Assembly (NCBI GenBank): GCA_016866935.1
Contig: VGKS01000009.1
Location: 1 to 32,036 of the forward strand
DNA length: 32,036 nucleotides
Direction of reading: 5' to 3'
Source of the DNA: Candidatus Pacearchaeota archaeon
GTDB taxonomy: Archaea; Nanobdellota; Nanobdellia; Pacearchaeales; GW2011-AR1
Below, piece by piece: positions 1-5,398 of this stretch. The position numbers were made by a program, and so were the translations under genes. Position 1 is the first letter of the stretch. Each line of letters begins with the position of its first letter. Below the pieces are notes generated by a model. It worked only from the letters and a program-made list of their open reading frames with translations. It did not search any database and was not told where the DNA came from.

Positions 1-351
1 GTCTTTTTTCGTAAATATTCCTTGTGCTAAGCCATATCCTTTCGTTATTTTTTCTGTTGCTTGTTGTAGATGATAAATGGCAGTAGGGAAGTCTTGCTTC
101 TTGTATCTTTGATTTCCTGTCTCTAAATCTTTTTTGGCTAATGATATAAATTCTTTAGCCAATAGAATCTCATCGGAAAAACCTTTTTCTTTTTGAATAA
201 GAAACATTAACTTTTTAGCCTCTGGAATAAGCAAATCCCCTTTTGCTTGATCTATTTGACTTTTTTTTGGCAAAGCGCTGTTTACGATTTCTAGTATTTC
301 TTCATTACTAAAATTCTCTAGTATCTTTCTTTGTTCTTCTTCTGATAACAT
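1..351 (-). CDS. HEPN-domain-like protein, 3' end cut by window edge
   Basis: An open frame of 117 codons runs off the left edge. It starts with ATG at 351-349, one base after the hsdM stop codon, so the two are almost certainly translated from one message. Residues about 64-110 are helical and match the HEPN pattern: AKEFISLAKKDLE, then AIYHLQQATEKITKGY (91-106), like the usual A-x-x-H-x-Q-Q-A-x-E-K-x-x-K core. The first 60 residues are charged and helical. HEPN proteins are commonly RNases or their partners in toxin-antitoxin and restriction loci. The catalytic R-x4-6-H motif, if present, lies beyond the window, so activity is undecided. The slot after hsdM is where hsdS often sits. The frame is clear; the family call is moderate. 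Confidence 0.68.
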   Translation of the reverse strand, partial: MLSEEEQRKILENFSNEEILEIVNSALPKKSQIDQAKGDLLIPEAKKLMFLIQKEKGFSDEILLAKEFISLAKKDLETGNQRYKKQDFPTAIYHLQQATEKITKGYGLAQGIFTKKD

Positions 352-352
352 T

Positions 353-1939
353 TTATAATCTCCAGCCCAAACCACTCAAATTCTTCTTTATCTCAAGCTC
401 AAGCTTCTCGCCTTCTTTGAATTGCTCTGCAAGCTCTTTAGTTAATCTTGCCATTTTATCTTCAAAGGGTTCGCCATCATCGGCTTCTTCCGTAATACCA
501 ACATACCTTCCAGGGGTTAGAATGTGTTCATGTTTTCTTATCTCATCTAATGAAGCACTCTTAGAGAATCCTTTAACATCCTCATATTTACCTTGCTTTC
601 CAGAATCCAAAGGCTCTCCCCTCCATGCATGATAAGTATCTGATATTTTGATTACTTCTTCTTGTGTTAAATCTTTATTTCTTCTATTAATCATTATCCC
701 TAAATTTCGAGCATCAATAAACAAGACCTCGCCTTTTCTTTTTTCTTTATCCTTTCTAATAAACCATAAACAAGCAGGAATCATTGTATTGTAAAAAAGC
801 TGGGAAGGCAAAGCAACAATACAATCCACAAGATCTGCTTCTATAACATTCTTTCTAATTTCTCCCTCTCCGCTTGTGTTAGATGACATCGAACCATTAG
901 CTAACACAAAACCTGCAACTCCCCTTGGAGCAAGGTGATAAATCATATGCTGGACCCATGCAAAGTTAGCGTTTCCTACAGGAGGAATTCCGTATTTCCA
1001 TCTCTTATCTTCTCTTAAACTTTCTCCATCCCAATCAGAAATATTAAAAGGAGGGTTTGCAAGAATATAATCTGCTCTAAGTTCAGGGTTTTTATCTTGA
1101 TGAAATGTATCTCCCAAAGCAATTCTATCATTATCTATATGTCTTATTGCAAGATTCATCTTACACAATTTCCATGTAGTAGGGTTTGACTCCTGCCCCC
1201 AAACGGAAACATTATCGAGTCTTCCTTGGTGTTCTTCAATAAATTTTTCAGACTGAACAAACATCCCTCCGCTTCCGCAACAAGGATCGTACACCCTTCC
1301 TTTAAATGGTCTAAGCATGTAAACAAGAGTTTTAACTATGCTTTTAGGAGTGTAAAATTGCCCTCCTTTCTTCCCCTCTGCATCTGCAAACTCTCCTAAG
1401 AAATACTCATAAACTCTCCCCAAAATATCTTTACTCTTGCTCTCTTTATCTCCAAGTCCTATTCCTGAAATTAAATCAACTAGTTGACCAAGCCTCTTTT
1501 TATCTAAAGTAGATCTTGCATAACTTTTAGGCAAAACATCTCTTAATGAAGTATTTTCCTTTTCAATCAAGTCCATCGCATCATCTATTATTTTACCAAT
1601 TTCAGGCATCTTCGCATTAGACTGAATAAAATGCCATCTTGCTCTTTCAGGTACATAAAAAATATTTTCAGCAAGATATTCATCTTTATCTTCAAGGACT
1701 TGATATCTGGCAGGAGGATCTTTAACATACATCCCGCTTTTTGGATCTTCAGTATCTTTCTTTAATTTACCATATTTTTCTTCAAAAGAATCTGATATAT
1801 ACTTTAAGAATATCAATCCCAAAACAACATGTTTATACTCGGCAGCATCCATGTTATTTCTAAGCATGTCTGCTGCAGACCAGAGTTTTCTTTCAAAACC
1901 TAGATCTTCGTTATTACTCGGTTTTGCCATACCCCTCAC
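353..1939 (-). CDS. hsdM: Type I restriction-modification DNA methyltransferase subunit HsdM
   Basis: It transfers a methyl group from S-adenosylmethionine to the N6 of adenine within the type I restriction-modification complex; target choice comes from a separate HsdS subunit. In this 528-residue frame, residues 14-150 form the HsdM N-terminal helical domain ([20 protein letters not shown]). GGQFYTP is at 192-198, the SAM-binding motif DPCCGSGG at 218-225, and the catalytic NPPF at 295-298. Length is normal for the family. The start may be GTG at 1939, with GGGTGGG a few bases upstream, or ATG at 1930 (MAKPSNN). It follows a 38-aa membrane ORF by 18 nt and precedes the HEPN-like gene by 1 nt. 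Neither hsdS nor hsdR is in the window; they may lie past the left edge. Confidence 0.96.
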   Translation of the reverse strand: MRGMAKPSNNEDLGFERKLWSAADMLRNNMDAAEYKHVVLGLIFLKYISDSFEEKYGKLKKDTEDPKSGMYVKDPPARYQVLEDKDEYLAENIFYVPERARWHFIQSNAKMPEIGKIIDDAMDLIEKENTSLRDVLPKSYARSTLDKKRLGQLVDLISGIGLGDKESKSKDILGRVYEYFLGEFADAEGKKGGQFYTPKSIVKTLVYMLRPFKGRVYDPCCGSGGMFVQSEKFIEEHQGRLDNVSVWGQESNPTTWKLCKMNLAIRHIDNDRIALGDTFHQDKNPELRADYILANPPFNISDWDGESLREDKRWKYGIPPVGNANFAWVQHMIYHLAPRGVAGFVLANGSMSSNTSGEGEIRKNVIEADLVDCIVALPSQLFYNTMIPACLWFIRKDKEKRKGEVLFIDARNLGIMINRRNKDLTQEEVIKISDTYHAWRGEPLDSGKQGKYEDVKGFSKSASLDEIRKHEHILTPGRYVGITEEADDGEPFEDKMARLTKELAEQFKEGEKLELEIKKNLSGLGWRL

Positions 1940-1957
1940 AGAAAACCCACCCTTTTA

Positions 1958-2074
1958 TTAATTTCTGTTCATATCTTTATCTTTGCTAAAAAACACATCA
2001 TAGATTATATTGAACCATAAGATAAAAAGACTACCTATGAAGAAACCTAATCCGAAACATTCTTTGAAAGCCAT
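1958..2074 (-). CDS. Small single-span membrane protein heading the hsd operon
   Basis: A 38-residue frame (MAFKECFGLGFF...), with ATG at 2074-2072 and TAA at 1960-1958. The middle, GFFIGSLFILWFNII, is one hydrophobic helix, followed by a charged tail (SKDKDMNRN). The ATG lies 20 nt after a minus-strand TATA box at 2095-2103, the spacing most leaderless starts in this window show, and hsdM begins 18 nt beyond its stop. This suggests a real first gene, or a leader ORF, of the hsd operon. No family is recognised. It could instead be untranslated leader, but start, promoter spacing and hydrophobicity agree. Confidence 0.5.
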   Translation of the reverse strand: MAFKECFGLGFFIGSLFILWFNIIYDVFFSKDKDMNRN

Positions 2075-2079
2075 ACAAA

Positions 2080-2093
2080 TGTCTGTACAGACA
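2080..2093. promoter_or_regulatory. Palindromic operator 1 of the hsd promoter
   Basis: TGTCTGTACAGACA is a perfect 14-bp palindrome. It lies between the minus-strand TATA box (2095-2103) and the ATG at 2074, over the expected transcription start. A dimeric repressor bound here would block initiation. It shares TGTCnGTnCnGACA with the site at 2106-2119. The regulator is unknown; the AbrB-type protein encoded next door is one candidate. Confidence 0.65.
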
Positions 2094-2094
2094 A

Positions 2095-2103
2095 CTATAT
2101 AAA
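2095..2103 (-). promoter_or_regulatory. TATA box of the hsd operon
   Basis: Read on the minus strand it is TTTATATAG, ending 20 nt before the ATG at 2074. That matches most other leaderless promoters in this window. It sits in the 12-bp gap between two similar palindromes. Confidence 0.6.
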
Positions 2104-2105
2104 TG

Positions 2106-2119
2106 TGTCGGTGCCGACA
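2106..2119. promoter_or_regulatory. Palindromic operator 2 of the hsd promoter
   Basis: TGTCGGTGCCGACA has perfect 6-bp arms around TG. It lies just upstream of the minus-strand TATA box, where TFB would contact DNA. It matches operator 1 at 11 of 14 positions, and the two centres are 26 bp apart, between two and three helical turns. Confidence 0.62.
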
Positions 2120-2150
2120 TTATAACTATAAGGTAGTGTAGGTACCAACT

Positions 2151-2158
2151 TTTAAATA
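2151..2158 (+). promoter_or_regulatory. TATA box of the AbrB-type gene
   Basis: TTTAAATA ends 20 nt before the ATG at 2179, consistent with a leaderless transcript. Confidence 0.5.
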
Positions 2159-2178
2159 TTTCAAAAATATTCAATAAT

Positions 2179-2340
2179 ATGAAACTTCAGAGACAATTAT
2201 CAAAAAAGAGAGGAGATAAAATTTATCATAAATATGTATTGGTTGTTCCAGAAGATAAGGTTAAAGAGGCTGGGTTAAGTGAGGGAGATGAGTTGGAAGT
2301 TAATGCTAAGAAAGGTGAGTTGAGTTTGAGGAAAGTTTGA
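2179..2340 (+). CDS. SpoVT/AbrB-type DNA-binding protein
   Basis: A 53-residue protein (MKLQRQLSKKRGDKIYHKY...) with the swapped-hairpin AbrB layout: a basic start, the strand KYVLVVPEDKVKEAGLSEGDELEV at about 19-42 with the typical I/V-P...G-x-x-x-G-D-x-L-x-V pattern, then KKGELSLRKV. Such proteins bind DNA as dimers and act as repressors or antitoxins. It is transcribed away from the hsd operon, with the paired palindromes between them, so it is a candidate regulator of that promoter and perhaps of itself. Its last 55 bp recur with one mismatch at 4161-4215. Start: ATG 20 nt after TTTAAATA. Confidence 0.82.
   Translation: MKLQRQLSKKRGDKIYHKYVLVVPEDKVKEAGLSEGDELEVNAKKGELSLRKV
2284..2338 (+). 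repeat. 55-bp direct repeat, copy A (3' end of the AbrB-type gene)
   Basis: It matches 4161-4215 with a single A/G difference (2334 against 4211). It encodes GDELEVNAKKGELSLRKV in both copies. Because synonymous positions are also conserved, the duplication is recent or maintained by gene conversion. Confidence 0.9.
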
Positions 2341-2369
2341 ATTTATTTATTTTTCTTCCTTCTTTACAA

Positions 2370-3113
2370 TCATCTCGTATGCCTCCGATTTCTAAAGCCT
2401 ATCGGGCTTTTATTTTCATAAATTACCTTGTAATCAAAATGTTCTCCATGAATAAGCCATTTATCTTTTCCGATATTTTTGGCTTTTCGGCTTCTGATTT
2501 TGTTAATTACCCATTGTGGAATTTCTTGTAGTCTTTCCCAGCCTTGCAAGTCAACTCCCCCACCAACGATTACTGGCTGAGTTGCTGGCTTTATTTGATT
2601 AAGAGATTTACCTGTGATCTTTGTAATTAATCCTTCGAAAAGCTGACCTGCGAGAGTTTCTTCGCCTAACTTTCTTTTAGTCACTTTTACATATTTATCA
2701 ATTATACTATTTGGAATGTTTCTAAAAGGCTTCATATCTTTGATTCCTTTAAAATTCTCTCCCTTCAGATAAATTTCTTCAATGCTTTGAGAGAGTATAG
2801 CATCTTTTGTAAGAAAAACGACAAAACCTTCTGGATAAGGAAACATATGCTCTTTCTTTATTTTTCCTTCGCTTCTAAATTTTACTTCTACAAAAAAGGC
2901 TTCGTTTTGCGAATTTATAATTACAAAATCTGGCTGATGCCTAATAAAATCAGAAGCTCTCCCTTGAAGAAGGTTATCCTTATTTGCTAATTCAGGAAGT
3001 AAATGTTCATAACCATATCTTACAACTTTAAATCCTGCTTCCTCGAATAAATCTTTAACTATATTTTCGGCAATCTTGCCACGTTCCATACTGTTTAATG
3101 TTGTGTCAATCAT
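2370..3113 (-). CDS. PD-(D/E)XK-type nuclease, probable restriction endonuclease
   Basis: In this 247-residue protein the N-terminal 80 residues form a PD-(D/E)XK core: E16 in a first helix (ERGKIAENIVKDLFEEAGFKVVRYG), PD at 61-62 (HQPDFVIIN), and E-V-K at 76-78 (FFVEVKFR). The rest is basic and may bind DNA; it includes VDLQGWERLQEIPQWVINKIRSR near the C-terminus. Subfamily and target are not recognised. The gene sits in the hsd/AbrB island. Its ATG at 3113 overlaps the end of a 19-codon leader ORF (3165-3106) that starts at the leaderless distance from a TATA box, so translation may depend on re-initiation. It could also be a repair nuclease. Confidence 0.78.
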   Translation of the reverse strand: MIDTTLNSMERGKIAENIVKDLFEEAGFKVVRYGYEHLLPELANKDNLLQGRASDFIRHQPDFVIINSQNEAFFVEVKFRSEGKIKKEHMFPYPEGFVVFLTKDAILSQSIEEIYLKGENFKGIKDMKPFRNIPNSIIDKYVKVTKRKLGEETLAGQLFEGLITKITGKSLNQIKPATQPVIVGGGVDLQGWERLQEIPQWVINKIRSRKAKNIGKDKWLIHGEHFDYKVIYENKSPIGFRNRRHTR

Positions 3114-3165
3114 TTTTTATTCTTTCCAAAATAATATTCTTCTTTAAATTATTACAAATATCCAT
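3106..3165 (-). CDS. Leader mini-ORF (19 aa) before the PD-(D/E)XK nuclease
   Basis: MDICNNLKKNIILERIKND starts with ATG exactly 21 nt after the TATA box at 3187-3195, and its TGA (3108-3106) overlaps the first codons of the nuclease frame. A second mini-ORF (4070-4017) has the same promoter, the same first residues (MDI, then NL) and the same stop-start overlap. The arrangement suggests that a leaderless ribosome translates the mini-ORF and re-initiates on the nuclease. It could be a coincidental short frame, but the paired occurrence argues against that. Confidence 0.5.
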   Translation of the reverse strand: MDICNNLKKNIILERIKND

Positions 3166-3205
3166 ACTAAAATAACTCAAGACTGGTATTTTAAACCTTC
3201 TTAAG
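3160..3205 (-). repeat. 46-bp promoter repeat, copy A
   Basis: It is about 90% identical to 4065-4110. Read on the minus strand it carries GGTTTAAAATACC (TATA box at 3187-3195), then CAGTCTTGAGTTATTTTAGT and the start ATGGAT of a mini-ORF. The TTTAAA core lies in a near-palindrome, GGTATTTTAAACC. Confidence 0.85.
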
Positions 3206-3271
3206 CGGCGGGATAAAACTGAAAAAGAAATAATGAGCCTTTTCTCAAGCAATCAATAAAAATTGAATGGA

Positions 3272-3667
3272 TTAATTATTTTTATTGAATTTATTTACGA
3301 AGGTAAGCATAGTAGGCTCAATACTATTCTTGAAATGATTTGAATACCATTCTTCAAAAGAATTTCGGTCTTTCCAGTTACCATTTTTATACATTTTTTC
3401 TTTTCCATGATAGATCTTATGTTCCTCCTTACCAACTACAACTAGATTTTTTATCCTATTATCTTGATGATTATGATTAATATGATGAACTACTAGCTGT
3501 TTGGTAGAGCAACCTCTTTTAAATGCCTCTTCATCAATCTTCCCTAGTGTGTCCATTAACCATCTATGAAAACTTAAATATTTTTTTCCAATTTTTTTTA
3601 CCAAATAACAATTAAAATCATCATATTCTACATCCATTTCAGAGGAACTAAATTCTTCTTTAAACAT
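3272..3667 (-). CDS. HNH endonuclease
   Basis: A 131-residue protein whose middle is an HNH motif: HHINHNHQDNRIKNL at 61-75, with the metal and catalytic His pair at 61-62 and DN at 69-70, then EHKIYHG at 82-88 supplying the last histidines. HNH enzymes make nicks or double-strand breaks in DNA. Upstream, LSFHRWLMDTLGKI (31-44) resembles the AP2-like segment found before some phage HNH domains. The start is ATG at 3667 because GGAAGG lies 7 nt before it; the frame stays open to 3706. It overlaps the 3' end of the preceding gene by 40 nt, so the pair is co-translated. It may be a restriction enzyme or a mobile nuclease. Confidence 0.82.
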   Translation of the reverse strand: MFKEEFSSSEMDVEYDDFNCYLVKKIGKKYLSFHRWLMDTLGKIDEEAFKRGCSTKQLVVHHINHNHQDNRIKNLVVVGKEEHKIYHGKEKMYKNGNWKDRNSFEEWYSNHFKNSIEPTMLTFVNKFNKNN

Positions 3668-4017
3668 CTTATATCCTTCCTTGCAAAATATGAAATTAAT
3701 ACCCAAGTATTCTTATGAATTTCGTTAGGACTTTTAAAATCCAATATTTTAATAGGAGATAATTTCTTACTTGGAAAGTCAGAAATAACACTTTGAATTG
3801 GCTTGTAAGAATTGGATTCTTCTCTAATAATAAAAGCTTTATTTTTTTCATTTTCTTTGGGCGTAGAATATTCAGTTTTTGCAAACTCAATATTTTGTAA
3901 ATTTTCTGCGTCTGATTTAGAAGTTATCTTTTTTCTGTTTAACTTAATCGATATCTTTTTTTCTTTTGATTTATCTTTTCTAAAAATTGCTAAAAATAAT
4001 CTTTTTAAAAAATTCAT
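3628..4017 (-). CDS. Hypothetical protein with hydrophobic N-terminus, partner of the HNH gene
   Basis: A 129-residue protein of unknown family. It opens with an amphipathic or membrane-anchoring segment (MNFLKRLFLAIFRKDKSKEKK), followed by a Lys/Ser/Asn-rich, probably disordered stretch to about residue 75 and a short hydrophobic C-terminus (WVLISYF, then basic residues). The start is ATG at 4017: GGGAG lies 8 nt upstream, and this A is also the last base of the TAA that ends a 17-codon leader ORF (TAATG). The reading frame continues upstream to a TTG at 4032, but that codon directly precedes the Shine-Dalgarno GGGAG. The 3' end overlaps the HNH gene. Confidence 0.55.
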   Translation of the reverse strand: MNFLKRLFLAIFRKDKSKEKKISIKLNRKKITSKSDAENLQNIEFAKTEYSTPKENEKNKAFIIREESNSYKPIQSVISDFPSKKLSPIKILDFKSPNEIHKNTWVLISYFARKDIRCLKKNLVPLKWM

Positions 4018-4070
4018 TATTCTATCTCCCAAGTCCTCTTTCCTAAAACTAAATTATCCTTGATATCCAT
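4017..4070 (-). CDS. Leader mini-ORF (17 aa) before the HNH pair
   Basis: MDIKDNLVLGKRTWEIE starts with ATG 21 nt after the TATA box at 4092-4100. Its TAA overlaps the next ATG as TAATG. It parallels the mini-ORF at 3165-3106 (MDI, then NL shared). The downstream gene has its own GGGAG inside the mini-ORF, so re-initiation is likely. Confidence 0.5.
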   Translation of the reverse strand: MDIKDNLVLGKRTWEIE

Positions 4071-4110
4071 ACAAAAACAACTCAAGACTGGTATTTTAAA
4101 CCTTCTCAAG
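4065..4110 (-). repeat. 46-bp promoter repeat, copy B
   Basis: Second copy of the repeat at 3160-3205, carrying the minus-strand TATA box TTTAAAATA (4092-4100) and the first codons of the mini-ORF. It directly abuts the AbrB remnant on the other strand, so it may mark a module boundary. Confidence 0.85.
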
Positions 4111-4115
4111 TCTAG

Positions 4116-4217
4116 ATCAGGCGTGTTGAAGATTTGGTTGAACGGGCAGGGTTTAAGGAAGGAGATGAGTTGGAAGTTAATGCTAAGAAAGGTGAGTTGA
4201 GTTTGAGGAAGGTTTAA
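4116..4217 (+). pseudogene. Decayed AbrB-type gene fragment
   Basis: This frame encodes the C-terminal 33-34 residues of an AbrB-type protein (VEDLVERAGFKEGDELEV and on to SLRKV) and ends with TAA at 4215-4217. It has no start codon: an in-frame TAG precedes the first codon. The last 55 bp match the intact gene at 2179-2340 with one difference, while the part before it has diverged (AGFKEGD against AGLSEGD). Confidence 0.75.
4161..4215 (+). repeat. 55-bp direct repeat, copy B (AbrB remnant)
   Basis: Matches 2284-2338 with one mismatch; the copies lie 1.9 kb apart in the same orientation. Recombination between them would delete the PD-(D/E)XK and HNH genes. Confidence 0.88.
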
Positions 4218-4317
4218 TAAACAAAATTGGCTTGTTTGTTTTGTGAAAAGAGTGATTTACATACTGGGTTTTGTCTTTTTAGCTTAGTTTTATTAATTGA
4301 TTATTCTTACCTTAATC

Positions 4318-4731
4318 ATGGTTGAGATGGCGACAATTATTGTTATTATTCTTTCTTTACTGATTGGATACTTAATTGGACATTATCTTACTTTTGTCAG
4401 AAGGAATAAGCATTGGGAAGCGCAGATTGACTTCCATAGACAAGATGCTATTGCACGTTCTAGGTCTGTTCTTGCTGGGCATTTTTCAGAACAACTTGCA
4501 CCATACTTGCCTAATTTTCCTTTTAATCCAAGCGAGTGCAAGTTTATCGGTAAACCAGTTGATTTTATTGTGTTTCACGGACTTGATGAAAAGAATGTGA
4601 CTGGGGTAAGTTTTGTAGAAGTTAAAAGTGGGAAAGCTAAGTTGAGTGGGACCGAGAAATCAATTAAGGAAGCTATTGAGAAGAAGAACGTTCAATGGGT
4701 TGATTATAGAGTTCCTGATGATATTAGATAG
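4318..4731 (+). CDS. Membrane-anchored Holliday-junction-resolvase-like endonuclease
   Basis: A 137-residue protein of the family annotated as endonuclease related to archaeal Holliday junction resolvase. Residues 5-26 form one membrane helix (ATIIVIILSLLIGYLIGHYL). Then come RQDAIARSRSVLAGHFSEQLAPYLP, the family signature, and a PD-(D/E)XK core: D in GKPVDFIVF and E-x-K in VSFVEVKSGK. The C-terminal KSIKEAIEKKNVQWVDYRV is also typical. The anchor suggests it acts on DNA at the membrane, perhaps incoming DNA; the true substrate is unknown. Start: ATG at 4318, 21 nt after TTTTATTAA, so leaderless. It converges on the next gene with 1 nt between the stops. Confidence 0.82.
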   Translation: MVEMATIIVIILSLLIGYLIGHYLTFVRRNKHWEAQIDFHRQDAIARSRSVLAGHFSEQLAPYLPNFPFNPSECKFIGKPVDFIVFHGLDEKNVTGVSFVEVKSGKAKLSGTEKSIKEAIEKKNVQWVDYRVPDDIR

Positions 4732-4732
4732 C

Positions 4733-5044
4733 TTACCTTTGAACTTCTGTTGGGTTTTTTTCTATTGCGATTACAAGACCACTTGCTCTGAATCTTCCAT
4801 CTTTTAGAGAATCTATTTTTATATTACATATTCCAAAACTATAGTTTTCAAGATGTTCACTTTTTTCTAAATTGTCTTTTGCATATTCTTCAAATCTTTT
4901 TAATAATGAATCAAATGCAGAACTTTCTCTTTCAGAAGTTGAGGATAGCCTAACATTTTTATTATTGGATATTATATTATATGCTTTTTTGTATTCTTCT
5001 ACCTTTATTAGTGTATCCCCTGTAACAAGATATTTGTAACTCAT
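4733..5044 (-). CDS. Hypothetical protein, intact member of a tandem paralogue pair
   Basis: A 103-residue soluble protein (MSYKYLVTGDTL...) of unknown function. It has a helical middle (residues about 40-62), then YSFGICNIKIDSLKDGRFRASGLVIAIE, which alternates like two beta strands. The next gene upstream (5378-5076) has the same layout, ending SRFGLCNI...LRGDLVITNFKV. FG[IL]CNI is the best shared landmark, so the two look like diverged duplicates. Start: ATG at 5044 with TTAAAAA about 20-25 nt upstream. Base use is like its neighbours. Confidence 0.65.
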   Translation of the reverse strand: MSYKYLVTGDTLIKVEEYKKAYNIISNNKNVRLSSTSERESSAFDSLLKRFEEYAKDNLEKSEHLENYSFGICNIKIDSLKDGRFRASGLVIAIEKNPTEVQR

Positions 5045-5075
5045 ATTAACATGAAGATTACAGGGTTTTTAAGTA

Positions 5076-5378
5076 TTATTTTACTTTAAAATTTGTTATT
5101 ACTAAATCTCCTCTTAGAATTGTTTCTGGAGGATTACTTAATTCTATTATGTTACATAAACCAAATCTTGATTCGTTTTTAACAATTGATTGATAATGTC
5201 ATAATTGAGTCATTAGTTTACCAAATGCTTCAGTGTAGTTCCTGCCACTTCCAAGTACCTTTACCCTATCTTCGCTTTCTGTTGATTCTCCAAAATGGAC
5301 ATATCTTATTCTGATTCCTTCATTTGCTAAATCTTCTGCTGACCTTTTTGTTATTGGTCCGTAATTTTGTTTTTTCAT
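5076..5378 (-). pseudogene. Paralogue of the preceding gene, interrupted by in-frame TGA
   Basis: A 100-residue frame (ATG 5378, TAA 5078-5076) with one internal TGA at codon 60 (5201-5199), between KLMTQL and HYQSIVKN. The frame is otherwise uninterrupted on both sides, and the second half keeps the similarity to the neighbour (FGLCNI). TGA ends other genes here, so the simplest reading is a recent nonsense mutation of a Trp or Arg codon. Read-through or a sequencing error remain possible. The promoter CTTAAATAG lies 20 nt before the ATG, inside the end of the helicase gene. Confidence 0.7.
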
Positions 5379-5398
5379 GAAAATATGGTTTTTATGGC

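Noticed and set aside
3696-3890. A third frame (64 codons) over the HNH partner gene
   Set aside because: It overlaps the better-supported 3628-4017 gene, which has a Shine-Dalgarno, leader ORF and promoter; a frameshift joining it to HNH was considered but the HNH start has its own GGAAGG.
5199-5201. Selenocysteine or a recoded TGA
   Set aside because: TGA ends several genes here (for example 2338-2340 and 3108-3106), the aligned paralogue has no Cys at that place, and no SECIS-like hairpin stood out.
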